Assembly (NCBI GenBank): GCA_015231395.1
Contig: JADGBP010000002.1
Span: forward strand, 1 to 11,520
Origin: Desulfamplus sp.
Lineage (GTDB): Bacteria; Desulfobacterota; Desulfobacteria; Desulfobacterales; Desulfobacteraceae
Length of the DNA: 11,520 nucleotides
Reading direction: 5' to 3'
Position numbers and translations under genes: made by a program. Below the pieces are notes generated by a model. It was not told the DNA's origin, ran no database searches, and saw only the letters and a program-made list of their open reading frames with translations. Positions 1-6,714 of the stretch are shown piece by piece (within the stretch, counting starts at the first letter, position 1; each line of letters starts with the position of its first letter).

Positions 1-127
1 TTCATGAAAAACTCCTTTTTTGTGTAAATGTTTTTATAAGTGAAAAGAAAATGTCAAGTCACTCAATCTTTTAAAGCTTTTTATATTAAAATCAACCTAA
101 TTTCAACAAAATGTGTGGAGGGCTTTT
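1..127. repeat. Left copy of exact 127-bp direct repeat (adk upstream region)
   Basis: These bases are identical, base for base, to 1615-1741, the ribosome binding site and leader of adk. The copy includes the complement of the adk start codon (CAT at 3-5) and its GGAG ribosome binding site, so a second adk copy, whole or partial, may continue to the left of the window. The match ends at base 127; base 128 is T where the other copy has G. Its last eight bases (GGGCTTTT) are also the first eight bases of the inverted rpsU fragment, so the junction lies in shared microhomology. Whether the repeat extends leftward cannot be seen. Confidence 0.97.
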
Positions 128-168
128 TAAACGTCTGAAGTTGAAAAAGAATTTTGAAAAACCAAGCC
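120..168 (+). repeat. Inverted copy of an internal rpsU segment (49 bp)
   Basis: These 49 bases are the exact reverse complement of 603-651, inside rpsU. Read on the plus strand they encode an S21 fragment beginning GLFKRLKLKKNFEKPS, with no start or stop of its own. The fragment lies between the duplicated adk leader, with which it shares GGGCTTTT at 120-127, and the broken folC gene, which it meets at about 168/169. Together with 603-651 it could form a long stem around a ~430-nt loop. It is a breakpoint insert, not a gene. Confidence 0.95.
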
Positions 169-369
169 CGAACAGCGAAGAATAGAGGCAATGTAAGATG
201 CTATGGAGCCTTTACCGTTTGTACCTGCAATATGGATGGAGTAAAATTTATTTTCAGGAGAGTCAAGACGATTGAGAATACCGGCAATTGTATCCAGTTC
301 AAGTTTGATTCCAAAACGGCCAAGAGCAAACATCTCCTTTAGGCATTCTGAGTATGAAATTGTTTCCAT
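127..369 (-). pseudogene. folC: FolC (folylpolyglutamate/dihydrofolate synthase) 5' fragment, truncated
   Basis: The first ~69 residues resemble the N-terminus of FolC, a cytoplasmic Mur-ligase-family enzyme that adds glutamate to folates (and to dihydropteroate in bifunctional forms) using ATP. The FolC-type ATP-binding motif HIAGTNGKGS is at residues 46-55, preceded by the usual FG.KLEL-like segment at 19-25. The start at 369 is preceded by AAGGA about eight bases upstream. Homology stops at SGL (residues 67-69), exactly where the inverted rpsU fragment begins. The frame then runs eleven unrelated residues (VFQNSFSTSDV) to a stop at 127-129. Family members are usually around 420 residues, so this copy lacks most of the ATPase domain and the whole C-terminal domain and cannot be functional as drawn. 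An intact folC presumably exists elsewhere, or the junction is an artefact. Confidence 0.8.
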
Positions 370-384
370 ATATTCCTTAATATA

Positions 385-418
385 AGTTTTGCAGAAATAT
401 GAATGAGTTTTGCAGAAA
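385..418. repeat. 13-nt repeat, two copies 21 nt apart, upstream of folC
   Basis: AGTTTTGCAGAAA occurs at 385-397 and 406-418. It lies between the folC start and the terminator behind rpsU. It could be part of the folC promoter region, but no convincing -35/-10 pair was found, so it is recorded only as a repeat. Confidence 0.8.
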
Positions 419-425
419 ATCTAAT

Positions 426-469
426 AAAAAACGGCAGACATTGCCATAAAAGTTGGCGAATATCTGCCG
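426..469 (-). terminator. Rho-independent terminator after rpsU
   Basis: Bases 432-445 pair with 455-469 to give a stem with seven perfect outer pairs (CGGCAGA/TCTGCCG), then one mismatch, three more pairs, a one-base bulge and three pairs, around a 9-nt loop. On the minus strand it is followed at once by six T residues (426-431 on the plus strand are A). It lies about 65 bases beyond the rpsU stop, so it should end the adk-rpsU transcript before folC. Confidence 0.8.
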
Positions 470-534
470 GATTTTACATTTTAATATGCTTTTCTTGTGA
501 TTATTCAGCTAATTAATATGTGTTCTGTTTGTGC

Positions 535-738
535 CTATTTTTTTCGAGAAGCCGCTATTCTTTGTCTTCTCATTGCTTCTCTCATCTTGCGGCGTCTGTA
601 CTGGCTTGGTTTTTCAAAATTCTTTTTCAACTTCAGACGTTTAAAAAGCCCGTCATTCTGAATCTTTTTTTTCAGAATTTTCATGGCTCTTTCAACATCA
701 TTGTCAATAACCTTGACAGAGATCTCCTTCAAATGCAT
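535..738 (-). CDS. rpsU: 30S ribosomal protein S21
   Basis: This 67-residue, strongly basic protein matches the small-subunit protein S21 over its whole length: KVIDNDVERAMKILKKK, then the conserved GLFKRLKLKKNFEKPSQYRR core and a lysine/arginine-rich tail. S21 sits near the 3' end of 16S rRNA and assists initiation. The ATG at 738 has AAAGGGG just upstream. A TTG two codons later (MKEISVKV...) is an alternative and would give a length closer to many family members, so the exact start is open. It follows adk on the same strand after 206 bases and ends before a good terminator. The core at 603-651 is copied in inverted orientation at 120-168. Confidence 0.95.
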   Translation of the reverse strand: MHLKEISVKVIDNDVERAMKILKKKIQNDGLFKRLKLKKNFEKPSQYRRRKMREAMRRQRIAASRKK

Positions 739-855
739 CGCCCCTTTCTTGCCCGGCAGTATTTAACTGACAGTTAATTTGTGTATTTTTATATAAAAGC
801 GGTCTATAGCATGATTAGAAATGGTGGGCAAGAAAAAAATTGTGTCACAGAATGA

Positions 856-885
856 AATCATCAGAGAAAAGATTCTCTGATGATT
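856..885 (-). other. Perfect 13-bp hairpin between adk and rpsU
   Basis: Bases 856-868 pair perfectly with 873-885 around the 4-nt loop AAGA. Neither side has an adjacent T tract; on the minus strand a T run appears only about 17 bases after the stem. It is therefore unlikely to be a strong intrinsic terminator and may be an RNA processing or stability element setting the adk:rpsU ratio. That role is inference. Confidence 0.6.
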
Positions 886-944
886 ATCATAATGATCTGC
901 AATTAAATCTATGATTTTAGAACAAACTACTATTTAAAAACAAA

Positions 945-1619
945 CTACAACTTTGAAATCAATTCGTTGGTAACAGATTTTAGATCTTTTTCTCCCTGGA
1001 GAGTAACGTATTTAATGGAAGCATCATTTTTTGTCAGGTCGCGGAAATAGTAGGCAGACGCGAGTGTTCCATCTTCAGTATTGTAATAGATTGAGTGGCG
1101 CTTGTCGATTGCGGCTTCATCCTGGTCATCTGCTCTTGCGGTTAGTGCACCACCGCATACTCGACATTTGTCTCCGTTTGGCTTGATGGCATCAATAAAG
1201 ATATTATTAGGATGGTTGTTATCATTTTCGCACAGACGGCGTCCCATGATTCTGTCTTTTGCGATTTTTCTGTCAAGAATCATTTCTATGACATAATTGA
1301 GTTTAATACCTTCTGCTTTGAGTGAAGCATCAAGTTTTTCAGCCTGTACTTTGTTTCTGGGGAATCCATCAAGCAACCATCCTTTTTGGCAGTCATCCTG
1401 TTTCAGGCGGTCAAGAATCATGGGAATGGTAATCTCGTCAGGGACAAGATCGCCTTTGTCAATATAGGCTTTTGCCTGTTTTCCAAGCTCTGTCCCACCT
1501 TTTATATTGTCACGGAATATGGCACCGGATTCAATATGGGCAATATTGTATTTGTCTTTAAGAATTGAACCCTGGGTACCTTTACCACTTCCGTTGGGAC
1601 CAAAAAAAATAATGTTCAT
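945..1619 (-). CDS. adk: Adenylate kinase
   Basis: Adenylate kinase converts ATP + AMP to 2 ADP in the cytoplasm. The 224-residue product has the P-loop GPNGSGKGT at 7-15, the AMP-binding segment SGAIFRDNIKGG at 31-42, KGDLVPDEI at 55-63 and GWLLDGFPRNK at 80-90. The LID begins at GRRLC (126-130) and runs to about residue 174. The LID is long and has C130, H136, C152 and C155, a possible zinc site with C-x5-H-x15-C-x2-C spacing rather than the common four-cysteine C-x2-C-x16-C-x2-C form; zinc binding is inference. The P-loop has N and S where many homologues have P and A (GPNGSGKGT versus GxPGAGKGT). GGAG lies six bases before ATG. The gene is first in an adk-rpsU unit and diverges from rho. 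Its leader is exactly duplicated at 1-127. Confidence 0.95.
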   Translation of the reverse strand: MNIIFFGPNGSGKGTQGSILKDKYNIAHIESGAIFRDNIKGGTELGKQAKAYIDKGDLVPDEITIPMILDRLKQDDCQKGWLLDGFPRNKVQAEKLDASLKAEGIKLNYVIEMILDRKIAKDRIMGRRLCENDNNHPNNIFIDAIKPNGDKCRVCGGALTARADDQDEAAIDKRHSIYYNTEDGTLASAYYFRDLTKNDASIKYVTLQGEKDLKSVTNELISKL

Positions 1620-1741
1620 GAAAAACTCCTTTTTTGTGTAAATGTTTTTATAAGTGAAAAGAAAATGTCAAGTCACTCAATCTTTTAAAGCTTTTTATAT
1701 TAAAATCAACCTAATTTCAACAAAATGTGTGGAGGGCTTTT
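1615..1741. repeat. Right copy of exact 127-bp direct repeat (native adk leader)
   Basis: This is the presumed original copy, because it lies directly upstream of an intact adk. It holds the adk start codon, ribosome binding site and leader, read on the minus strand. To its right the sequence runs on into the rho upstream region. The copy at 1-127 is identical, with no substitutions, which means either a very recent duplication or an artefact of amplification or assembly. Confidence 0.97.
1694..1720 (-). promoter_or_regulatory. Weak candidate promoter for adk
   Basis: On the minus strand TTGAAA (1720-1715) and TATAAA (1699-1694) are separated by 15 bases, short of the ideal 17, about 75 bases before the adk start. 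A perfect TTGACA (1671-1666) also lies nearby but has no -10 at the right distance. Both lie within the 127-bp repeat, so the left copy carries them too. Confidence 0.3.
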
Positions 1742-1764
1742 GTATTAAAACCGTTCAACTTTTC

Positions 1765-1793
1765 TTGACATATGCAAAAAGGTCTGTAATAAT
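1765..1793 (+). promoter_or_regulatory. Candidate sigma70-type promoter for rho
   Basis: A perfect -35 box TTGACA at 1765-1770 is followed after 16 bases by TAATAA (1787-1792), within the AT-rich run TAATAATAAT. This is the best promoter-like pair in the divergent region. If used, transcription would begin near 1800 and give rho an untranslated leader of almost 600 nt. No tool was run; the assignment rests on consensus match and orientation. Confidence 0.5.
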
Positions 1794-2062
1794 AATCATA
1801 TCATCATCTATTTTCTGAAATGTTTTTCCGAATATTTTTTCGAAAAATCTAAAATCATATATTCAGTCTCCTGCAACAGACTTCCTTTTAAGATACCTAA
1901 GTAAAATCAATATTGATATCTCTTAATCATCTTCAAATAGAAAATTTTCAGCAAATTATATGTCATATTGTATTCTCCCGCATAACATGCACAATGCTGC
2001 AATATTTTTTGTATATCAATATTATCTTAGATAAAGAACTGCCACAATACCATTTTTCAGAC

Positions 2063-2300
2063 AAACATTCATGACCGATTTTCGGTCATCCCCGGATTAT
2101 GAAAATCACAATGTGTTTTCACGGTAAACGCTCAAGGCAGTTTTTTTGCCACTCTCGGAACATGAAAACCAAAATATATTTTCACGATAATTTTCACGAT
2201 AAAATCCAATTCATTTATCCACTTCATTTAAGGTAAACATTCATGGACGGACCTCGACACCCCCGACCATGAAAAGCAAATGTGTTCTCACAGCAAAAAC
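2063..2300 (+). repeat. Three diverged ~60-nt repeat units in the rho leader
   Basis: Units begin with AAAC at about 2063, 2126 and 2235. Each runs through a variable hairpin-forming part, then a CCCCGGA- or CTCGGA-like segment, then ATGAAAA-C-A and a TTTTCAC- or TCTCAC-like end, followed by GGTAAAC or similar. Unit 1 contains a perfect 8-bp hairpin (ATGACCGA 2071-2078 with 2082-2089, loop TTT). Unit 3 contains a longer one (2241-2250 with 2263-2272, nine pairs plus one A·A mismatch). The tails (TGAAAA...TTTTCA) are themselves imperfect palindromes. Changes in one arm are matched in the other, as expected if the structure matters. Function unknown. Confidence 0.65.
2179..2202. repeat. 12-nt perfect tandem duplication in the rho leader
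   Basis: TTTTCACGATAA occurs twice in direct succession at the end of the second leader repeat unit. It looks like a recent slippage or small tandem duplication. Confidence 0.9.
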
Positions 2301-2393
2301 CATTTCAAATCATTCCATATTTTCTATTCACAATAATATGCATTTCTTAAGTCCTTTCAAAATCTGTTTCAAACTAATTAACGGAGTATTTTC

Positions 2394-3641
2394 ATGAATC
2401 TTGAAAATCTGCAAAGAATGAAGATTAGCGAGCTTACTGAGCTGGCTAAAAAATATAAAATCAAAGGTATAGGCGGAGTTAAGAAGCAAGAGTTGATTTT
2501 TGCCATACTCCAGGCAGCAATTGAGGAGAGCGGACAGATTTATGGTGAAGGTACTCTTGAAATTCTTCCTGATGGATTTGGTTTTCTCAGAGCACCGGAT
2601 TATAATTATCTTCCAGGCCCTGATGATATTTATGTATCTCCATCTCAGATACGCAGGTTTAACCTGAAAACAGGAGATACTATTTCAGGTCTGGTCAGAC
2701 AGCCAAAGGATTCTGAGCGATACTTTGCTCTTTTAAAGGTTGAGGCTGTTAATTTTAATAATCCTGAACTTGCTGCTGAAACAATCCTGTTTGACAACCT
2801 TATCCCGCTTTACCCTGAAACCAAAATGAATCTTGAATCATCGCATGAGAACTACCCCATGCGTATCATTGATTTGATGTCTCCTATTGGATTTGGTCAG
2901 CGTGGATTAATTGTGTCTCCGCCAAGATCGGGTAAAACCATGCTGCTGAAAAATATCGCCAACAGCATGATTGCAGCACATGACCATATTGTTCCCATAA
3001 TTCTGCTTATTGATGAACGCCCTGAAGAGGTTACAGACATGTCCCGTTCTGTTAACGCGGAAGTAATCAGCTCCACTTTTGATGAGCCATCTGAAAGACA
3101 TGTTCAGGTTGCGGAGATGGTTCTTGAAAAGGCAAAAAGAATTGTTGAACAGGGAAACGACGTGGTTATTCTCCTTGACAGCATTACCCGTTTAGCAAGA
3201 GCCTATAATTCTGTAATGCCTCCTTCTGGCAAGATTTTGTCTGGAGGTGTTGATTCAAATGCATTGGACAGACCCAAACGTTTTTTTGGTGCTGCAAGAA
3301 ATATTGAGGATGGTGGAAGTCTTACCATTATTGCAACGGCACTTGTTGATACTGGAAGCCGTATGGATGAGGTTATTTTTGAGGAGTTCAAAGGAACCGG
3401 CAATATGGAACTTGTGCTTGACAGGAAGCTTGCGGACAGAAGAATTTTCCCTGCCATTAATATCAACAAATCAGGCACAAGAAAAGAAGAGCTGCTTCTG
3501 GACGCTCAAACTCTGAATCGTGTCTGGATACTCAGAAAGCTCCTTTCCAATTTAAATTCTGTTGACAGCATGACATTTTTACTTGAAAAAATGCAGGGGA
3601 CAGAGCATAATAAAGAATTTCTTGAATCAATGAATTCATAA
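2394..3641 (+). CDS. rho: Transcription termination factor Rho
   Basis: Rho is the hexameric RNA-dependent ATPase/helicase that ends transcription at Rho-dependent sites. The 415-residue product has the full family layout: an N-terminal helical domain (about 1-45, [19 protein letters not shown]), an OB-fold RNA-binding domain (about 50-125, [16 protein letters not shown]), then the RecA-like motor. Walker A SPPRSGKT is at 175-182, LIDERPEE with the presumed catalytic glutamate at 206-212, and Walker B VVILLDS ends near 263. [20 protein letters not shown] (283-302) and the FKGTGNMEL region (332-340) are also present. Length is normal, with no inserted domain. GGAG lies seven bases before ATG. 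Its leader is unusually long and repetitive, and rpmE follows after about 86 bases. Confidence 0.98.
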   Translation: MNLENLQRMKISELTELAKKYKIKGIGGVKKQELIFAILQAAIEESGQIYGEGTLEILPDGFGFLRAPDYNYLPGPDDIYVSPSQIRRFNLKTGDTISGLVRQPKDSERYFALLKVEAVNFNNPELAAETILFDNLIPLYPETKMNLESSHENYPMRIIDLMSPIGFGQRGLIVSPPRSGKTMLLKNIANSMIAAHDHIVPIILLIDERPEEVTDMSRSVNAEVISSTFDEPSERHVQVAEMVLEKAKRIVEQGNDVVILLDSITRLARAYNSVMPPSGKILSGGVDSNALDRPKRFFGAARNIEDGGSLTIIATALVDTGSRMDEVIFEEFKGTGNMELVLDRKLADRRIFPAININKSGTRKEELLLDAQTLNRVWILRKLLSNLNSVDSMTFLLEKMQGTEHNKEFLESMNS

Positions 3642-3670
3642 TTTTATTGAAATTTTATTGAATGAATTCA
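3630..3670. repeat. Nested short duplications at the rho stop codon
   Basis: AATTTTATTGA is repeated in perfect tandem (3640-3650 and 3651-3661), and ATGAATTCA flanks the pair on both sides (3630-3638 and 3662-3670). The rho stop codon at 3639-3641 lies inside the structure. It belongs to the short repeats found at several gene junctions in this window. Confidence 0.85.
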
Positions 3671-3727
3671 AACTGATAAGATGATAATTCTGATGATTAA
3701 ATTTATAAAAACTAAGGAGTGAGTGGT

Positions 3728-3952
3728 ATGAAAAAAGATATACATCCGGAGTACAAAAGAACTCCATCTTCCTGTGCCTGTGGCAGCATTTTGGAAGTTG
3801 GTTCAACAAAAGAGAATATAAAAACGGAAATCTGTGCCAAATGTCATCCATTTTTTACAGGAAAACAAAAACTTGTAGATACTGCGGGAAGAGTTGACCG
3901 TTTCAGGAAAAAATATGCTGGATTTGATATGCTGGCTGAATCAAAAAAATAA
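3728..3952 (+). CDS. rpmE: 50S ribosomal protein L31, zinc-binding type
   Basis: The 74-residue product matches L31 of the large subunit, which contributes to an intersubunit bridge. It begins MKKDIHPEY as in the family, has the [10 protein letters not shown] motif at 39-48 and [10 protein letters not shown] at 54-63. Cysteines 16, 18, 36 and 39 form the CxC...CxxC zinc ribbon, so this is the zinc-containing (C+) type. The ATG at 3728 is preferred because AAGGAG lies eight bases upstream; a GTG nine bases earlier overlaps that site and would add three residues not found in the family. It lies between rho and prfA and is followed by a terminator-like hairpin. Confidence 0.97.
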   Translation: MKKDIHPEYKRTPSSCACGSILEVGSTKENIKTEICAKCHPFFTGKQKLVDTAGRVDRFRKKYAGFDMLAESKK

Positions 3953-3971
3953 ATAATATGTTTTGCATCGC

Positions 3972-4006
3972 AGGGGAATCAGGTGTTTAATACCTGTTTC
4001 CCTTTT
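3972..4006 (+). terminator. Probable Rho-independent terminator after rpmE
   Basis: GGGAA and CAGGT (3974-3984) pair with ACCTG and TTCCC (3992-4002), with one T·T mismatch between the two 5-bp helices and a 7-nt loop, followed by TTTT. The T tract is short, so termination is probably partial, leaving some read-through into prfA. Confidence 0.6.
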
Positions 4007-4062
4007 GACTTTCTGGGTAGAGAAGATACTGAATAGCAGACACAAGACAAGGCATCTGAATC

Positions 4063-5127
4063 ATGATAAATAAATTACTGGGCATTGAAGAGCGTTTTAT
4101 CAAGCTGGAGCAGCTTTTGGGTGACCCTGTCGTCATTGCTGACCATGCAAAATACCAGAAATGTCTTAAAGAGCATGGGGAGTTGAGCAAGCTTGTGATG
4201 GCTTTCAGGGAACACAAGAGTGTTTTGATAGAAATTGCCGAAGCAAAGGAGCTTTTAAAAGACAGCGATTCTGATATCAGAGAGATGGCAAAAGATGAGC
4301 TTGATTCCCTTGAACTGAAAAAAGAGCGGTTTGAATCTGAATTAAAACTGATGCTGATGCCAAAAGATCCAAGAGATGAAAAAAATGTGATTCTTGAGAT
4401 AAGAGCTGGAACAGGCGGTGAAGAAGCTGGGCTTTTTGCTGCGGATCTATTCAGAATGTATTCAAGGTATGCAGAAACAAGGGGCTGGAAGGTTGAAATT
4501 ATTGAAAGCAACAGCTCTTCTGCCGGAGGCTTCAAAGAGATTGTCGCCATGATTCGGGGAAAAGGTGCTTTTAACAGTTTCAAATATGAAAGTGGAATAC
4601 ACAGAGTCCAGAGAGTTCCTGAAACAGAAGCTCAAGGCAGGGTACACACTTCGGCGGTTACAGTGGCTGTTCTTTCAGAAGCAGAAGATGTAGAACTTCA
4701 ACTGAACCCTGCTGATATCAGAGTTGATGTTTTTCGTTCATCAGGACCTGGAGGGCAGTCTGTTAATACAACCGATTCGGCTGTCAGGGTTACGCATTTG
4801 CCAACAGGTATCATTGCCACCTGTCAGGATGAGAAATCCCAGATAAAAAACAAAGTGCAGGCTATGAAAGTTCTTAAAGCCCGTATTCTTGATGCTATGG
4901 TTCGAGAACAGGATGAGAAACGGGCTGCCCAGCGTAAAGATCAAGTTGGCTCTGGCGACAGAAGTGGTCGTATCAGAACATATAATTTTCCGCAAGGCAG
5001 AATGACTGATCACCGTATTGGCTTAACTCTTTATCGTCTTGAGAGCGTCATGTCCGGTGATATTCAGGAGATTGTTGACGAACTCAAAACCTATTATCAG
5101 GCTATTGCTTTAAAAGAAGCTCAATGA
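4063..5127 (+). CDS. prfA: Peptide chain release factor 1 (RF1)
   Basis: RF1 recognises UAA and UAG stop codons and triggers release of the finished peptide. The 354-residue product has the helical N-terminal domain (about 1-100), then the conserved [18 protein letters not shown] segment (112-129). The PxT anticodon-mimic tripeptide, here PET at 186-188 in [13 protein letters not shown], marks RF1 rather than RF2 (which has SPF). The catalytic GGQ is at 230-232 in [10 protein letters not shown]. The domain typical of RF1/RF2 is complete, and no programmed frameshift site is needed. The ribosome binding site (AAGG) is weak and rather distant. The stop overlaps the prmC start as ATGA, which couples RF1 to the enzyme that methylates its GGQ glutamine. 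Confidence 0.97.
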   Translation: MINKLLGIEERFIKLEQLLGDPVVIADHAKYQKCLKEHGELSKLVMAFREHKSVLIEIAEAKELLKDSDSDIREMAKDELDSLELKKERFESELKLMLMPKDPRDEKNVILEIRAGTGGEEAGLFAADLFRMYSRYAETRGWKVEIIESNSSSAGGFKEIVAMIRGKGAFNSFKYESGIHRVQRVPETEAQGRVHTSAVTVAVLSEAEDVELQLNPADIRVDVFRSSGPGGQSVNTTDSAVRVTHLPTGIIATCQDEKSQIKNKVQAMKVLKARILDAMVREQDEKRAAQRKDQVGSGDRSGRIRTYNFPQGRMTDHRIGLTLYRLESVMSGDIQEIVDELKTYYQAIALKEAQ

Positions 5128-6326
5128 GTCCATATTTAGACAAAGCAGGTATTTCCTCAGACGTAACAGGTATTCTTTCAGACAAAATTGCTATTTCCTC
5201 AGACACAATAGGTGTTCCTTCCGACACAACAGGTATTTCTTTAGACGAAACTGCTATCTTCTCAGACAAAACTGCTATTTCCTCAGACACAACAAGTATT
5301 TCTTCAGTTAAAACAGGCGTTCCCCCTAATACAAAAGATTCTGCTTTGTGGACAATCCTCAAGTTAATATCATGGACAGATGGCTATTTAAAATCATTTG
5401 ATATTGACAGTCCGAGGCTGACCGCTGAAATCCTGTTGTGCCACGTATTAGATATTCGCAGACTGGATCTTTATCTTCAGTTTGACCGCCCCTTGAACAA
5501 GAACGAACTTGCCAAATACAAATCCCTCATTAAAAGAAGAGTAAAAAAAGAACCTGTAGCTTACATTACCGGCATCAAAGGCTTTTGGGATTCGCAATTT
5601 AGCGTCACGCCTGATGTTCTGATTCCAAGACCGGATACAGAGATTCTTGTGGAAACAACTCTTGCTTTGATTGAATATAAAAGAAGGCGAGAAAGTGAAG
5701 TGGAAATAGAACGGAAAGCAAAAGAAGATAATGCTGTAGAAAACAAAGAGGTTAAAAAAATCAGGGTTCTTGAGCTTGGTACAGGCTCCGGTGCTGTGAT
5801 TATATCTCTTGCCAGGGCAAATCCTGATATTCTGTTTTATGCAACCGACATATCACCACAAGCGATTATAGTTGCCAGAAAAAACAGCTTCGGAGTTTCG
5901 TCATCCGATTCAGTGCCCTTGGCGGGTTTGACAAATCTGTTTTTCCTCACAGGCTCATGGTTTTCACCCATCAAGCACGGCATAAAATTTGACTTTATAG
6001 TTTCAAATCCTCCTTACATTCCCACAGATGATATTAAAAGTCTTCAGCAGGAAGTCCGTGATTATGAACCATTGCTGGCATTGGATGGCGGACATGAAGG
6101 TATCTCTTGTTTAAGAGATATTATGGAATCTGCGTCTGACTATCTTGAATCGGACGGGGTACTTCTGTTGGAAATGGGCTTTGATCAGAAACAAAAAGTT
6201 GAACATGAGGCTGTAATTATTTCACGATATGACACGCCCGAGTTTTTAAAAGATTATGCAGGGCATGACAGAGTAGTGATTCTGAGAAAGAAAATAAAAA
6301 ATATTGAAAATAAAAACAAAATTTGA
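5124..6326 (+). CDS. prmC: PrmC, release factor glutamine N5-methyltransferase, with repeat-expanded N-terminus
   Basis: PrmC uses S-adenosylmethionine to methylate the glutamine of the release-factor GGQ motif. The catalytic part is clear: an N-terminal helical domain from about residue 73 ([15 protein letters not shown] at 95-109), [12 protein letters not shown] at 144-155, [11 protein letters not shown] at 167-177, motif I ELGTGSG at 217-223, ATDIS at 240-244 and the substrate-binding NPPY at 295-298. Two features are odd. Residues 9-71 are nine heptapeptide repeats with no counterpart in normal PrmC, and residues ~186-211 form a highly charged insertion just before motif I. At 400 residues it is well above the usual ~280-290. 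The ATG at 5124 overlaps the prfA stop. A TTG at 5346, after the repeats, could give a normal-length protein but has no visible ribosome binding site. Intact heptad periodicity favours translation of the repeats. Confidence 0.95.
   Translation: MSPYLDKAGISSDVTGILSDKIAISSDTIGVPSDTTGISLDETAIFSDKTAISSDTTSISSVKTGVPPNTKDSALWTILKLISWTDGYLKSFDIDSPRLTAEILLCHVLDIRRLDLYLQFDRPLNKNELAKYKSLIKRRVKKEPVAYITGIKGFWDSQFSVTPDVLIPRPDTEILVETTLALIEYKRRRESEVEIERKAKEDNAVENKEVKKIRVLELGTGSGAVIISLARANPDILFYATDISPQAIIVARKNSFGVSSSDSVPLAGLTNLFFLTGSWFSPIKHGIKFDFIVSNPPYIPTDDIKSLQQEVRDYEPLLALDGGHEGISCLRDIMESASDYLESDGVLLLEMGFDQKQKVEHEAVIISRYDTPEFLKDYAGHDRVVILRKKIKNIENKNKI
5148..5336 (+). repeat. 21-nt minisatellite, nine units, in the prmC N-terminal region
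   Basis: Nine contiguous 21-nt units encode diverged heptapeptides such as [14 protein letters not shown] and AISSDTT; the pattern is (G/A/S)-(I/V)-x-x-x-x-(T/I/K). The preceding bases (5130-5147) look like a decayed tenth unit. Every unit keeps exactly 21 nt, so the reading frame is intact throughout. The peptide is rich in serine, threonine and aspartate, with few charged-basic residues, and is probably disordered. The opposite strand is also open across the repeat, but only because of the periodicity. Confidence 0.95.
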
Positions 6327-6344
6327 TAAATGTCCAAAGATTTT

Positions 6345-6424
6345 TTGATTGTGGAGACACGCAGTCTTAATTGTGGAAACAGCCTCTTAATTGTGGAAAC
6401 AGCCTCTTGATTGTGGAAATAACC
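6345..6424. repeat. 20-nt tandem repeat (four units) downstream of prmC
   Basis: Two perfect 20-nt units (6367-6386 and 6387-6406, TTAATTGTGGAAACAGCCTC) are flanked by a diverged 22-nt unit (6345-6366) and a partial unit (6407-6424). They start about 18 bases after the prmC stop. There are no spacers, so this is a simple tandem array, not a CRISPR. The period is not a multiple of three, as expected outside a gene. Confidence 0.93.
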
Positions 6425-6714
6425 ATTATCGTGTAGTTGATTGTGTGTAGATTATGTAGTTAATTGTAATTGAAATATTGATTTAAGTTGTAGTGATATC
6501 GCTGTGATGGCGAGCATCTCTCACACTTCCTGACTTGATTTCAGGTGCCTTTGTTATCTTGTTTGCGTATATGTGCAAAAAACATAAGCAGCTTTACCGT
6601 AATTATTGCAGAATTGAAATTCTTCAATAAGAAATTATGTGCAATTTAGAGAAGGTTGATATCAGGTATGACGGAAGTGGCGGTAAAACCTTTAATTATT
6701 TTATGGAGAAAAAA
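6425..6714 (+). other. Non-coding leader region before rpsB
   Basis: No gene is supported here. The left part repeats GTAGTTGATTG- and GTAGTTAATTG-like phrases. Small hairpins occur at about 6528-6546 (CCTGA/TCAGG) and 6613-6628 (ATTGAA/TTCAAT). A promoter for rpsB should lie here because prmC ends in a repeat array 388 bases upstream, but no strong -35/-10 pair was found. S2 represses its own mRNA through the leader in some bacteria; nothing recognisable as such a site was seen. Confidence 0.4.

Larger units (their letters stand above)
1800..2393 (+). other. Long non-coding leader upstream of rho
   Basis: No plausible gene was found here on either strand. The left half (1800-2060) is very AT-rich, with a weak bulged hairpin at 1823-1847 and an 11-bp inverted repeat (AATATTGATAT at 1909-1919, its complement at 2013-2023). 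The right half holds three diverged repeat units and two clear hairpins, listed separately. A long leader in front of rho fits the known autoregulation of rho in other bacteria through Rho-dependent attenuation, but that mechanism here is inference. Confidence 0.5.

Noticed and set aside
1..370. Insertion sequence or other mobile element at the left-edge repeats
   Set aside because: There is no transposase, terminal inverted repeat or target duplication; every piece derives from the adjacent adk, rpsU and folC genes.
1666..1671. Perfect minus-strand TTGACA as the adk -35 box
   Set aside because: The nearest TATAAA is only 13 bases away, too close for a normal promoter, and at 16-18 bases there is no -10 match.
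3987..4583. 198-residue minus-strand open frame opposite prfA
   Set aside because: Serine/leucine-rich antisense shadow of the well-conserved prfA frame; no family resemblance.
5102..5362. Long minus-strand open frame with heptad-like protein ([12 protein letters not shown]...)
   Set aside because: It is the antisense image of the 21-nt repeat in prmC; any open frame is propagated by the periodicity. It has no ribosome binding site of its own and lies over the prfA/prmC junction.
6345..6424. CRISPR-like array
   Set aside because: Repeats are contiguous, with no unique spacers, and no cas genes are present.
6637..6714. N-terminal extension of rpsB (26 codons)
   Set aside because: The canonical S2 start [10 protein letters not shown] has a GGAG ribosome binding site right before it, and the extension lacks homology and a good ribosome binding site.
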